This document shows positions 1 to 8,558 of a stretch of DNA of 64,000 bases, piece by piece. A program made the translations under genes and the position numbers. The stretch comes from Ohtaekwangia sp035628875. Lineage in GTDB: Bacteria > Bacteroidota > Bacteroidia > Cytophagales > Cyclobacteriaceae. The DNA lies in NCBI GenBank assembly GCA_035628875.1, contig DASPIZ010000044.1, forward strand, positions 65,484 through 129,483, given 5' to 3'. Within the stretch, counting starts at the first letter, position 1, and each line of letters starts with the position of its first letter. The notes beneath the pieces were generated by a model. That model had not been told where the DNA came from. It did no database searches and saw only the letters and a program-made list of their open reading frames with translations.

Positions 1-2
1 GA

Positions 3-365
3 ATTACCGGGCTTGGTTTTTATCTTCGAAAATATAAACTCGACGAGCTACCACAGTTGATCAACGTTTTTATAGGAAATATGAGTCTCGTTGGGCCCCG
101 TCCGGAGGTTAAAAAGTTTGTTGATTTGTACTCCAAACAACAACAGGAAGTCCTGAGTGTGAAACCAGGTATTACTGACTATGCCTCAATACAGTTCAGA
201 AATGAGAATGAGTTACTGGAAGGCAAAAGTGATCCGATTGCTTTCTATATCGAGGAGATTATGCCTGTAAAGTTAGGCCTTAATCTTAAATATATTCAGG
301 AACGATCCTTCCTACTTGATTTGAAGATTATTTTTCAAACAATTTTTTCCATTTTAAAAAGATAA
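3..365 (+). CDS. Sugar transferase (phosphoglycosyl transferase), C-terminal part, cut by window start
   Basis: The reading frame is open from base 3, so the gene begins before the window. The visible 120 residues are the catalytic C-terminal part of a bacterial sugar transferase (WcaJ/PglC superfamily). They include the DELPQL Asp-Glu pair, then GNMSLVGPRPEV, then KPGITDYASIQ. This family moves a sugar-1-phosphate from a UDP sugar to undecaprenyl phosphate on the inner face of the inner membrane. A TTG at 57 would give a 102-residue ORF but would cut away the catalytic Asp-Glu, so it is not the start. A second sugar transferase follows 56 bases downstream. The donor sugar cannot be told from sequence. 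Confidence 0.9.
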   Translation: MTGLGFYLRKYKLDELPQLINVFIGNMSLVGPRPEVKKFVDLYSKQQQEVLSVKPGITDYASIQFRNENELLEGKSDPIAFYIEEIMPVKLGLNLKYIQERSFLLDLKIIFQTIFSILKR

Positions 366-421
366 GATAACCAACGCCGGTTACAGCTATTATAATTCCC
401 CAAGCCTCCATATCTTGAGGT

Positions 422-1018
422 GTGAATGATGGTTACCAAAAATATTTTAAGCGATGGCTTGATTTCTGCGCAGCCGTTTTAATAAGCATTATTTTTTTAT
501 TTCCGATGGGCTTAATTTTATTAAGCTATTTTCTGAGTTTAAAGCGATCTCCTTTTTTCGTTCAGGAGCGCATTGGAATGAATAACAAGCCTTTTTTACT
601 TTATAAGTTTCGAACACTGACACATGATACCAAAATGTCGCTGTTGGAGAGAAGGTTTCCGCTTGGGAATTTTTTAAGGTTTACCAATCTCGATGAATTA
701 CCACAGTTATTCAATATTTTACGAGGTGACCTTTCTTTTGTCGGGCCGAGACCTTTACCAACGGAATACCTGCCGTTATATTCAGAGGAACAGCGCAGAA
801 GGCACGAAGTAAGACCAGGTGTTACCGGTTGGGCGCAAGTTAATGGCAGACATTCCATTCCCTGGAAAGATAAATTTGCCCGGGACCTATACTATGTTCA
901 AAATATTTCATTCCGGCTGGACATGACTATCCTATTCAAAACTATTCTGCTTATTTTAGCTTTCAAAAAAGACCAATCTTTGTTGGAAAAGAAGTTTACC
1001 GGAAATAACGATGTGTAA
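422..1018 (+). CDS. PglC-like sugar transferase (undecaprenyl-phosphate phosphoglycosyl transferase)
   Basis: 198 residues, the size of a minimal monotopic PglC-type phosphoglycosyl transferase. One hydrophobic segment (about residues 12-36) is followed by the conserved core: FVQERIG, YKFRT, the catalytic DELPQL, SFVGPRP, RPGVTGWAQVNGR, and a C-terminal hydrophobic stretch. The start is GTG at 422; no in-frame ATG lies nearby. Its last 8 bases overlap the PglD-like acetyltransferase, so the two are probably co-translated. PglC enzymes load diNAc-bacillosamine-phosphate onto undecaprenyl phosphate. Here the neighbouring acetyltransferase and aminotransferase support a bacillosamine-type donor, but that is inference. 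Confidence 0.93.
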   Translation: MNDGYQKYFKRWLDFCAAVLISIIFLFPMGLILLSYFLSLKRSPFFVQERIGMNNKPFLLYKFRTLTHDTKMSLLERRFPLGNFLRFTNLDELPQLFNILRGDLSFVGPRPLPTEYLPLYSEEQRRRHEVRPGVTGWAQVNGRHSIPWKDKFARDLYYVQNISFRLDMTILFKTILLILAFKKDQSLLEKKFTGNNDV

Positions 1019-1655
1019 CCTGGCTATATATGGAGCCGGAGGCTTTGGGCGTGAAGTAGCGCTTATGATCCGGCAGATAAATCAACACCATCCCGCCTGG
1101 GAATTGAAAGGCTTTTATGATGATGGAAAATCTCCTGGTGAATTGGTGGATGGGTTGTCGGTTATCGGTGGTCAGAAACAACTAATGGATCTTAATGAGG
1201 AAATCAGTATTGTTGTCGCTATAGCAGATTCTGCAACTCGAAAAAAAATAGTATCCAGTATTGCACGAAGTAATATTTCCTTTCCAGTGATAATTCATCC
1301 GCAGGCCATGCCAGGGGATATTGAGCGTAATAAATTTGGAAAAGGAAGTATCATCACGGCCGGATGCATTCTCACGACTTCTGTTATCCTGGAAGAATTT
1401 GTTATCATTAACCTTTCCTGTACGGTAGGTCACGATGTTACGCTGGGAGCTTATACATCGGTTATGCCAGGCTGTTCGTTATCGGGATCTGTGAAAGTTG
1501 GTGAGGAAGTGCTGATAGGAACAGGAGCCCGCATATTGCCACAGTTAACGCTTGGTACAAGATGCAGGGTAGGAGCTGGTGCAGTCGTAACGCATGATGT
1601 TCCGCCTGATACAACAGTTATTGGAGTCCCTGCTAAACCCATGAAGCATGATTGA
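1011..1655 (+). CDS. PglD/NeuD-like sugar O/N-acetyltransferase
   Basis: 214 residues. The N-terminal part is a small Rossmann-like domain (IYGAGGFGREVALMI, residues 4-18) that in PglD binds the UDP-amino sugar. The C-terminal part (about 95-210) is a left-handed beta-helix of hexapeptide repeats ending in GAGAVVTHDVPP and IGVPAKP, the acetyl-CoA site. The conserved His sits in CTVGHDV (about residue 143). In the family the enzyme acetylates the 4-amino group of a UDP-4-amino-4,6-dideoxy sugar. It overlaps the upstream PglC-like gene by 8 bases and the downstream exosortase gene by 8 bases, indicating tight operon coupling. Confidence 0.93.
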   Translation: MCNLAIYGAGGFGREVALMIRQINQHHPAWELKGFYDDGKSPGELVDGLSVIGGQKQLMDLNEEISIVVAIADSATRKKIVSSIARSNISFPVIIHPQAMPGDIERNKFGKGSIITAGCILTTSVILEEFVIINLSCTVGHDVTLGAYTSVMPGCSLSGSVKVGEEVLIGTGARILPQLTLGTRCRVGAGAVVTHDVPPDTTVIGVPAKPMKHD

Positions 1656-2181
1656 GGAGTATAAACCAGCCATTTTTTTTCTTGTAAAATATTTTGTGCT
1701 GTACCTGGTGCTCAATACGCTTTATGCTTTTTATATAGACTATTATGCACCGAGTTCCGATCCTGCCACGATAGCCACCTCCCGGCAGGTAGCCGTACTG
1801 TTGGGCTGGTTGGGGGAACCCGTTAATGCTATTGTGGAAGAAGGGTCGTCCCGCGTTCTATTGATGCGAGAAGGAGCTACCATCATTCGGGTGTATGAGG
1901 GCTGCAATTCGCTGAATGTGATGATTGTGTATGTAGCTTTTCTAATCGCCTTTCGTGGTCCGCTAAAAGCTACACTGGCTTATGTGGGTATCGGACTTGC
2001 ATCGATTTATGTAATGAACCTGTCGCGCGTGCTGGCGTTATATGGCGTTGCGTTGCATTACCCGGATAAGCTTTATTTCTTTCATAAATTCTTTTTTACC
2101 GGGGTGATCTACATGGTCGTTTTTGTACTGTGGTTTTTCTGGTTCAGACATGTAAAAAAATGGAGATCAGAAACAACGTAA
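1648..2181 (+). CDS. Exosortase, XrtF-like
   Basis: 177 residues, strongly hydrophobic with about four to five membrane helices. The exosortase catalytic triad is visible in order: Cys86 in YEGCNSLN, Arg127 in NLSRVLALYG and His146 in FFHKFF. Exosortases are membrane cysteine proteases/transpeptidases that recognise a C-terminal tripartite tail (short motif, transmembrane helix, basic cluster). The short form and the next gene match the Bacteroidota XrtF type. The start codon overlaps the acetyltransferase end. A candidate substrate tail is in the 71-residue protein at 7865-8080. Placement among glycan genes resembles exosortase loci near exopolysaccharide genes in other phyla. Confidence 0.88.
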   Translation: MIEEYKPAIFFLVKYFVLYLVLNTLYAFYIDYYAPSSDPATIATSRQVAVLLGWLGEPVNAIVEEGSSRVLLMREGATIIRVYEGCNSLNVMIVYVAFLIAFRGPLKATLAYVGIGLASIYVMNLSRVLALYGVALHYPDKLYFFHKFFFTGVIYMVVFVLWFFWFRHVKKWRSETT

Positions 2182-2588
2182 AAATGCGTGTGCTGTTGGG
2201 CATAAGTGCCGTAGCTGGCCTTGCCGCTGTCTTTATGGTACAACGCCTGGATATGTTTGCCTTGATTTCCGGCAGGCAGTTCAATGACGAATTGCATTTT
2301 GCCGTTAACCGCACGTTGCGTATTTTTTTTAACGACGCATTCATGTTACTTTTTATTTATGCGTTGTTTGCCGATCGAAAAGTAATCAGGCTCGCCGTAG
2401 GGATTCAGATTCTGGATCTGTTTGTTTTGTTTCCCATTTACCTCGGGTTAAAATTCTCGTTTGAGGGCGCCAGCGAATTGTCTTCGCCTTTCCTTTCACA
2501 GTTTCACCGGTTGATTGTTAATCCTACCCTTATGATCTTACTTATCCCGGCTGTATATTATCAAAAAATTATACAGGAGAAGCGGTGA
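2160..2588 (+). CDS. Exosortase F system-associated membrane protein
   Basis: About 142 residues with four predicted membrane helices and a conserved-looking NRTLRIFFNDAF segment. It resembles the small family that sits directly beside xrtF in Bacteroidota; its biochemical role is not known. The start is uncertain: GTG at 2130 would overlap xrtF by 52 bases, ATG at 2160 by 22 bases, and ATG at 2184 begins 2 bases after the xrtF stop. I chose 2160; 2184 is nearly as good because the first hydrophobic segment starts there. It overlaps the following aminotransferase by 4 bases (GTGA). Confidence 0.8.
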   Translation: MEIRNNVKMRVLLGISAVAGLAAVFMVQRLDMFALISGRQFNDELHFAVNRTLRIFFNDAFMLLFIYALFADRKVIRLAVGIQILDLFVLFPIYLGLKFSFEGASELSSPFLSQFHRLIVNPTLMILLIPAVYYQKIIQEKR

Positions 2589-3697
2589 ACAAACGTATTT
2601 ATCTTTCTCCGCCCCACATGACAGGGGAGGAGATGTTTTATATTCAGGATGCGATTTCGTCAAACTGGGTGGCCCCGGTTGGCCCTCATGTCGATGCTTT
2701 TGAAAAAGAGATCGCAGCTGCTCTTAGCGTAAATGATGCGGTCACCGTGAATTCGGGGACATCCGCTATTCACCTCGCTTTACTGGTTAGTGGTGTAAAA
2801 CCAGGTGATGAAGTGATTTGCCCGAGTCTTACTTTTTGTGCGACTGCTAATCCCATAGTGTATTGTGGTGCAACACCCGTCTTCATTGATTCGGAGGCGG
2901 AAACATGGAATATTGATCCGGTTTTGACGGAAGAAGCCATCGTTGATCGTATGGGCAAGACAGGAAAGAAACCTGCGGCGATCATTGTGGTTCATCTCTA
3001 TGGCATGCCGGCAAACATGGATGACATTCTAAGCGTCGCTAAAAAATACGAGATTCCAGTAATTGAAGATGCAGCTGAGGCATTGGGCTCATCTTACAAC
3101 GGAAAGCCTATGGGTACATTGGGAGCTGCCGGAATAATTTCATTCAATGGAAATAAAATTATTACCTCATCCGGTGGAGGTGCGCTCGTATGCAAAAATG
3201 CGCAGTGGAATGAGCGTGCACGATTTTTACGTCAGGAAGCAAAACAACCTTTACCATACTATGAACATCACGAGCTGGGCTACAACTACCGGATGAGTAA
3301 TATCTCTGCGGCCATAGGGAGAGCACAGTTAAAGAGTTTACTAACGCGGGTTAAAAAAAAACGATCGATCTTTGATTACTATGCTGGAGCGCTGAAGCAT
3401 ATCGAATTTCAAGCGGAGCCATCCGGGCATTTGTCGAACAGATGGCTAACTGTAATTCGCTTTACAGGCGATCAAACTGACAGGAAAGAAAATGTTCGCG
3501 TAGCACTGGAGAAAAAAAATATAGAAAGTCGTTTGGCCTGGAAGCCGATGCATCTTCAGCCTCTTTTTAGAGGGGTGCCTGTTTATGGCGGAAAAATAAG
3601 TGAGCAATTATTTCAGGAGGGTTTATGTCTTCCATCAGGAAGCGCGTTAACCGAATCAGAATTAGCTACGATTGTAGGGATTATCAGAAATAGTTGA
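2585..3697 (+). CDS. DegT/DnrJ/EryC1/StrS-family (PglE-like) sugar aminotransferase
   Basis: 370 residues, fold-type I PLP aminotransferase acting on nucleotide-linked 4-keto sugars. Recognisable blocks are YLSPPHMTGEE at the N-terminus, NSGTSAIHLAL (residues 56-66), the PLP-binding EDAAEALGSSYNG (161-173), and SFNGNKIITSSGGG with the Schiff-base lysine Lys191. Substrate-binding LGYNYRMSNISAAIG follows at about 235. The start is GTG at 2585 inside the GTGA overlap with the previous gene. With a PglF/WbpM-like 4,6-dehydratase at 17308 and a PglD-like acetyltransferase at 1011 this completes a UDP-diNAc-bacillosamine-like route. In Porphyromonas gingivalis the family member PorR is needed for the surface glycan that anchors T9SS cargo. 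Confidence 0.93.
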   Translation: MNKRIYLSPPHMTGEEMFYIQDAISSNWVAPVGPHVDAFEKEIAAALSVNDAVTVNSGTSAIHLALLVSGVKPGDEVICPSLTFCATANPIVYCGATPVFIDSEAETWNIDPVLTEEAIVDRMGKTGKKPAAIIVVHLYGMPANMDDILSVAKKYEIPVIEDAAEALGSSYNGKPMGTLGAAGIISFNGNKIITSSGGGALVCKNAQWNERARFLRQEAKQPLPYYEHHELGYNYRMSNISAAIGRAQLKSLLTRVKKKRSIFDYYAGALKHIEFQAEPSGHLSNRWLTVIRFTGDQTDRKENVRVALEKKNIESRLAWKPMHLQPLFRGVPVYGGKISEQLFQEGLCLPSGSALTESELATIVGIIRNS

Positions 3698-3979
3698 GGT
3701 AAAAAATCTTACATAAATCTGGTGTAAGGAAATGCGCGTCTTTTACTAAAACTTGCTGAAGCATTCAATGTTACATTTAAGCGAGGCAGTCATTTGGCCG
3801 ATAAAATAAGCAAAACAGTGTTTTAACTGCATTTTGTAAAGTGCTTGACAATGTGAGTAGTTACAATTCCATTTCACGTTTGAATATCTTGGCTGCCGAA
3901 AAATCATTGCATTTTGATAGACATCATGACAGCGGTTACAAAACCGATTTAATGTGTATGAAATACTGCCTGCTTTGAT

Positions 3980-3987
3980 TAATTTTG
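3980..3987 (+). promoter_or_regulatory. Candidate Bacteroidota -7 box (TAATTTTG)
   Basis: Matches the Bacteroidota sigma-A -7 consensus TAnnTTTG and ends 22 bases before ATG 4009. No good TTG -33 element is seen at the usual distance (a GTG lies near 3954). The rest of the gap 3698-3979 is AT-rich with no gene, repeat or hairpin that I can support. Confidence 0.4.
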
Positions 3988-4008
3988 GAGGCTTAAGTGA
4001 TAGGATTT

Positions 4009-7000
4009 ATGAGAATACTTTACTCGATTTGTTTTTTGTTCTTGGTTTCGGCTGGTTACGGACAATCTATTTTCATTTCAACAGAAACAGGTGGGCCATG
4101 GCAAAATGGATCTTCGTGGAATTGTCTTGATGGAGCGTGTTTGGACGATCCAGGACTTGAGGTGCCAGGTGCAGGTGATATCGCCGTGATCGCTGTAACT
4201 ACAGGCTTTATCTCTGTAACGAATAACTCAAATTACGAAGTAGCGGATTTGTACATTATGAATGATGTACCTGCCAATTCACTAAGGCCCAATAGTGTTT
4301 TTGGTGTGGGGGTTCCCACCATCACAATCACCGGTTCACTTTCGGGAATTTCTCGTGCCATGGATGAATTTCTTCCACCCACTGGACAGGTAATTAATCA
4401 ATCTGCAAAATCCCCTCGTTTTGTATTCTCAGGAACCACTGCATCAGAGCCCTTGATTACGAATTGGGGAACAGATGCTCAATTAAGATACGTAACATTT
4501 TCACCAGGAGTTGCAACAACCAAATCGATACACACATTTTCAGTTGGTAGCCTGGGAACGGTGGACATAACCGATGGAATTATAAATATCGCTTCCGGTC
4601 ATTACATCTCCGACCCTAACGGGAATGCAACCATAACCGTACAACCTGCTGCAGCGTTAAGAATATCAGGCTCAATAAGCCGCGATGGTTCTGCTTCCGG
4701 CCAGTTTAATTCAATCGTTATTAACGGATCCTGCAGTGTTCAGGATAGCGGTTTTTTGAATGCGAATAACATTACGCTTGGCGCGGAGTCTACGCTTTCT
4801 ATTTTGGCAGGTACGACGAACACGGGGTGGTACAGGACAACTCCTCCAACAGGAGTATTAAATTTTGCTTCAGGCACGGTGGCGTATGCTGCGAATGGAA
4901 ATCAAATTGTGGTTCCTGTATCCTATGGAGACTTAGCGCTTAGTGGTTCAGGAGCCAAGTCGCTTTCCGGAGGAACAGTTACCCTGGGAGGCGATATATC
5001 GATCGCTTCAGGTGTATCGTTCAATACGAACGCAAGCTTAATTGTTATGGGCAATGTGGAGAACGAAGGAACGTGGAGTGCCGCGCAGATCATATCTTTT
5101 GAAGGAGAAGGCCCGCAAATCCTGGGTGGCAATCCCATTGGTTTTGCTGCAGGATTAAATGTAGGCAATGCCACGACGACACCGGCTACTCTGCTTCGGC
5201 TTACTTACAACTTAGACATTAACGGCGAACTCAGAATATATGCGGATGCATCGTTAGACCTCGATGGTAACACGCTATTCCTTGGTGGTAACTTAACATC
5301 GAACGGTGTTTTTGCTACAACGAATACAAACTCGCTTGTTGTTTTCGATGGAACAACGATTATCAACTCCACAACAGCTACATTGCCGAACATTACAATA
5401 ACCGGAAGTCTTACAGCTCCAACCACGTTGAATGTAGCTGGAAATTTCACTAATAATGGAACATTCAATGCCAATAGTGGTACCGTTATTTTTAATGGAA
5501 CAATCAATCAGGCGATAGGCGGAACATCTGTGACCACGTTTAGAAACATGACGATTTCAAATGGAACTCCGGATATCGTCTCCATTGAAAGTGCGCAAAA
5601 CCTGGCTGGTATTCTTACGCTCAGTCCGAATTCACTCTTTGATGCAGATGGACTCGGCGGGGGTAATAATGTTTTTACTTTATTGTCCAATGACGATGAA
5701 CCGACACAGGATGCATCCATTGCCGCGATTCCTTCGACTGCGGGCATAAGCGGGCGTATTACAGTACAACGGTTTATGGAGATTGAAGGTGTTTATGGCG
5801 GTCGTGTTTATCGCTATATCGCTTCTCCGGTTGTGGGCGCCACCGTAGCCGACCTTCAAACCGAAATTCCGGTTACCGGGCCTTTTTCAGGCGCCGATAA
5901 CATGTCCCCTAACCATTCAATGTTTTATTATAATGAAGCAGTTACATCAGATGTCAATGGAAGTGGAGGTAACGACGTAAATGATGGCATGGTCGGTTAT
6001 CCTACAACATCGAACACACAAACTTTTGTGAACGGAAGAGGATATACGCTTTTTGTAAGAGGTGACCTATTGACTGGTTCCGCGCGTTGGGATTTACGCG
6101 GCGAGGTACGCGTGGCCAACAATACGCCTGTTAATCTTAACCCTACTTTTACGCCATCCGGAAATGCTTCCAATGATGGCTGGAACCTAATTGGAAATCC
6201 TTTCCCTTCAGCGATTGACTGGGATTCACCTTCATGGCAAAAAGCGAACATCGATGGCACGATTTATATCACAGATAATACACAGGCGAATGGCGAAACA
6301 ATCTATCGTTTATATAACGGTTCGATTCAAACCAATGGCGCCAACCGGTATATTGCCACAGGTCAGGCTTTTTACGTGAAAGCATCCGGACCTAATCCTG
6401 TCTTGACATTAACTGAAAATGTAAAATCACCCGGTACAACTACCAGTTTTTTCAGAGAAGCTGAACTAACGAACATATTAAGAACGGCATTGGTGAATGG
6501 ATCGCGACGGGATGAAATGGTAGTTCACTTTCGTGAAGACGCCACTGAAAATTTCGACAATCATGCGGATGCCTGGAAGTTACCAAACTCTTCTGTAAAC
6601 CTGTATTCTATTTCAGCAGGGAATAAGCTTGCTATAAATTCCTTAGGTACACTAAGCTGTAACCACGAAATTCAACTTGGAATATCGCAGGTAAAACCAG
6701 ACACCTATACACTGCAGTTCTCTCAATTTGAATCGTTTGACAACCGCGTACAAATAAAATTAACTGATCACTATACCAATGCCGTGATCGATGTGCGTAA
6801 TGGAAGTTATACGTTCGCAGTAAGTAGCGACCCAGCCACCTTTGGTGATAAGCGGTTTACACTTTCGTGGGAAACTTCGCTTAGTCACAATGTTGATGTG
6901 TTAACTCCCGCACCTACTTGTGAACAACCAAGTCCTGAAATTCAAATTCAGGATTCGCAACAAGGTGTTATGCACTACCTAGTAATGAATGATACAGGCG

Positions 7001-7857
7001 TTTCCGATACACTGGCAGGTACGGGTAACACGATTAAACTCATCCTTCATCCTGATGCAGTTTCCGCTGGTATTAATAATTTAAAATTAATAAGGTCACT
7101 TGGCTGTGGCATTGAATCTGAAACAAGTATTCCACTGATCATTCAACCGCAGTACACGATCAGTTCGGTTTCTTCCACTTCGGCATGTCAGTCGGGAAGC
7201 GTAACATTAGAGGCTTCGGCTTCCTATGATGATGCCATCTTTAAATGGTATGAATCGATTGATTCCGAGCAGGCGATACCGGGAGAGACAGGATCAACTT
7301 ATGTAATCGCGCTACTGAGTAAGACAAAAACTTATTACGTGGCTGCTGTGAATCCGGCCGGTTGTGAAGGCCCGAGAACAAAAGTCGAGGCTGCGGTTGT
7401 TCAATACGATCCGGCAGAGATAACAGCCAACGGATATCAACTCGTTTCGAATTACGAAACGGGCAACCAGTGGTACTTTAATGGCGAGCCGATCGAAGGT
7501 GCAATCGCTGAAACATTTAATGCAAAGCACTCGGGACTATATGAACTTCAAGTTAATATCAATGGTTGCATTACAACAGCGACCCATACTGCGGATGTGA
7601 AATTTACGTTAGAAGATCTGATTCCATATCCGAATCCGGTTTCAGATGTGGTTTATTTTGATATTGCGGGTATAGAAGGTTCGCTGTATGTAAAACTCAT
7701 AACGCCGGTAGGTCGTGAAATCGGATCTGATAAACGCCTGGAATTTGAAGGTAAAGACCGGTTTAAGGTAAATATGGGAGATCTTGATCCAGGAATATAT
7801 TTAATAAAAATTCAGAGTAAAAATAAAATTCATACCTTTAAGGTTATAAAGAACTGA
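4009..7857 (+). CDS. Giant secreted protein with T9SS type A C-terminal sorting domain (paralog 1)
   Basis: About 1282 residues. A signal peptide ends in SAGYGQ. The N-terminal half is a long series of Gly/Asn/Thr-rich beta repeats of the beta-helix/adhesin type. A conserved middle module has RVYRYIASPV, a FYYNEA motif, GWNLIGNPFPSAIDW and ATGQAFYVKA. An Ig-like/CHU-type module (about 1060-1150, with KWYESIDSEQ and TYYVAAVNPAGCEG) comes before the C-terminal T9SS domain beginning IPYPNPVSD and ending in GIYLIKIQSKN. I chose ATG 4009 over GTG 3997 because it starts directly with the signal peptide and lies suitably behind the TAATTTTG box. Predicted to cross the outer membrane through T9SS and be cleaved and anchored at the surface. 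Two paralogs follow. Confidence 0.9.
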   Translation: MRILYSICFLFLVSAGYGQSIFISTETGGPWQNGSSWNCLDGACLDDPGLEVPGAGDIAVIAVTTGFISVTNNSNYEVADLYIMNDVPANSLRPNSVFGVGVPTITITGSLSGISRAMDEFLPPTGQVINQSAKSPRFVFSGTTASEPLITNWGTDAQLRYVTFSPGVATTKSIHTFSVGSLGTVDITDGIINIASGHYISDPNGNATITVQPAAALRISGSISRDGSASGQFNSIVINGSCSVQDSGFLNANNITLGAESTLSILAGTTNTGWYRTTPPTGVLNFASGTVAYAANGNQIVVPVSYGDLALSGSGAKSLSGGTVTLGGDISIASGVSFNTNASLIVMGNVENEGTWSAAQIISFEGEGPQILGGNPIGFAAGLNVGNATTTPATLLRLTYNLDINGELRIYADASLDLDGNTLFLGGNLTSNGVFATTNTNSLVVFDGTTIINSTTATLPNITITGSLTAPTTLNVAGNFTNNGTFNANSGTVIFNGTINQAIGGTSVTTFRNMTISNGTPDIVSIESAQNLAGILTLSPNSLFDADGLGGGNNVFTLLSNDDEPTQDASIAAIPSTAGISGRITVQRFMEIEGVYGGRVYRYIASPVVGATVADLQTEIPVTGPFSGADNMSPNHSMFYYNEAVTSDVNGSGGNDVNDGMVGYPTTSNTQTFVNGRGYTLFVRGDLLTGSARWDLRGEVRVANNTPVNLNPTFTPSGNASNDGWNLIGNPFPSAIDWDSPSWQKANIDGTIYITDNTQANGETIYRLYNGSIQTNGANRYIATGQAFYVKASGPNPVLTLTENVKSPGTTTSFFREAELTNILRTALVNGSRRDEMVVHFREDATENFDNHADAWKLPNSSVNLYSISAGNKLAINSLGTLSCNHEIQLGISQVKPDTYTLQFSQFESFDNRVQIKLTDHYTNAVIDVRNGSYTFAVSSDPATFGDKRFTLSWETSLSHNVDVLTPAPTCEQPSPEIQIQDSQQGVMHYLVMNDTGVSDTLAGTGNTIKLILHPDAVSAGINNLKLIRSLGCGIESETSIPLIIQPQYTISSVSSTSACQSGSVTLEASASYDDAIFKWYESIDSEQAIPGETGSTYVIALLSKTKTYYVAAVNPAGCEGPRTKVEAAVVQYDPAEITANGYQLVSNYETGNQWYFNGEPIEGAIAETFNAKHSGLYELQVNINGCITTATHTADVKFTLEDLIPYPNPVSDVVYFDIAGIEGSLYVKLITPVGREIGSDKRLEFEGKDRFKVNMGDLDPGIYLIKIQSKNKIHTFKVIKN

Positions 7858-7864
7858 TTAAGCA

Positions 7865-8080
7865 ATGATTACCCGAATATTCACGTTTTCCAGGACGTTT
7901 ATCATTACCCTGTTTTTGCTAATGTCCGTTGAATTGGTCGCTCAGCCGGGAAACCCCGATTGCCCGGAGCCCCCTTGTCAGGGAGATGATGTGCCGATAA
8001 CCGGTATTGAACTTCTCATCGGAGCAGGTGCTATTTGGGGAGCAAAAAAATATGCGGATAGTCGTAAGCAACGGAAATAG
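7865..8080 (+). CDS. Small secreted protein with exosortase-like (PID-CTERM-like) sorting tail
   Basis: 71 residues, 7 bases after the T9SS gene and so probably co-transcribed. A signal peptide (1-27, ending ELVAQ) is followed by a short Pro/Cys linker (28-42, with CPEPPC), then PITG (44-47), a hydrophobic helix (48-60, LLIGAGAIWGA) and a basic tail (KKYADSRKQRK). That is the tripartite layout of exosortase substrates and resembles the PI-D/T-G tails of small Bacteroidota proteins. An XrtF-like exosortase is encoded 6 kb upstream. The mature peptide between cleavage sites would be under 20 residues, so it may be a modified peptide or a signal rather than an enzyme. The substrate link is inference. 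Confidence 0.7.
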   Translation: MITRIFTFSRTFIITLFLLMSVELVAQPGNPDCPEPPCQGDDVPITGIELLIGAGAIWGAKKYADSRKQRK

Positions 8081-8099
8081 ACTAACGCAGATAAAAATT

Positions 8100-8130
8100 A
8101 AAGTCCTGGAGAATACTCCGGGACTTTTTT
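8100..8130 (+). terminator. Rho-independent terminator
   Basis: An 11-bp stem, AAGTCCTGGAG paired with CTCCGGGACTT across an AATA loop, is followed by a run of T. It ends the T9SS paralog 1 / small-protein transcript. The following gap, 8131-8558, holds no supported gene; see the repeat entry just before the next start codon. Confidence 0.85.
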
Positions 8131-8485
8131 GTTTTTAGTGGGTTGGTTTGTCGCGAAAACAACAAATGTGAATTTCTCTTGCACTTTGCGGTCTTTGTCG
8201 GTTCCATCCCATCTTCATGTCATTGAAATTTAAGGAGATCTGAGGTTTACACTGCTTCCGCCTTTTAAAATGCAGTAACGAGCGGCATTTAATAAAATCT
8301 TTTACCGTTAGCATTAATGAGCGGCATAAGCTAAGCGCTTGAATTTCGGTGTAATGGAATTCCCTATTTGAGAAATATTTGTCCATGAATGCACCAATTT
8401 TGACATCGAAATGTATTTTTCGACGATAAATTAAATACCTTAAAAATCCGGCTTCTTTGTATTTTTGCTTAAATTTCGGCTATTA

Positions 8486-8556
8486 CCTAAGTAGCTATCT
8501 CGGAATCACTGGGATTTTTCCTAGGTAGTACGATTATTGAAGTTGATTCAATAATC
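8486..8556 (+). promoter_or_regulatory. Direct repeat CCTAaGTAG/CCTAgGTAG and perfect hairpin abutting the next start codon
   Basis: Two 9-base copies (CCTAAGTAG at 8486-8494 and CCTAGGTAG at 8520-8528) are 34 bases apart. Directly after them a perfect 10-bp inverted repeat, GATTATTGAA (8532-8541) and TTCAATAATC (8547-8556) with a 5-base spacer, ends 2 bases before ATG 8559. It could be an operator or a leader hairpin that covers the initiation site. It is not followed by T, so it is not a terminator. Confidence 0.5.
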
Positions 8557-8558
8557 AA

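Noticed and set aside
3997..4011. GTG 3997 as start of T9SS paralog 1
   Set aside because: ATG 4009 begins directly with the signal peptide and lies at the usual distance from a -7 box.
5205..5747. Long minus-strand ORFs (79-100 codons) inside T9SS paralog 1
   Set aside because: They mirror Thr/Asn/Gly-rich repeats on the coding strand and lack any feature of their own.
8135..8386. 83-codon minus-strand ORF before T9SS paralog 2
   Set aside because: Composition is basic and Cys-rich without any pattern, and there is no promoter or neighbour on that strand.
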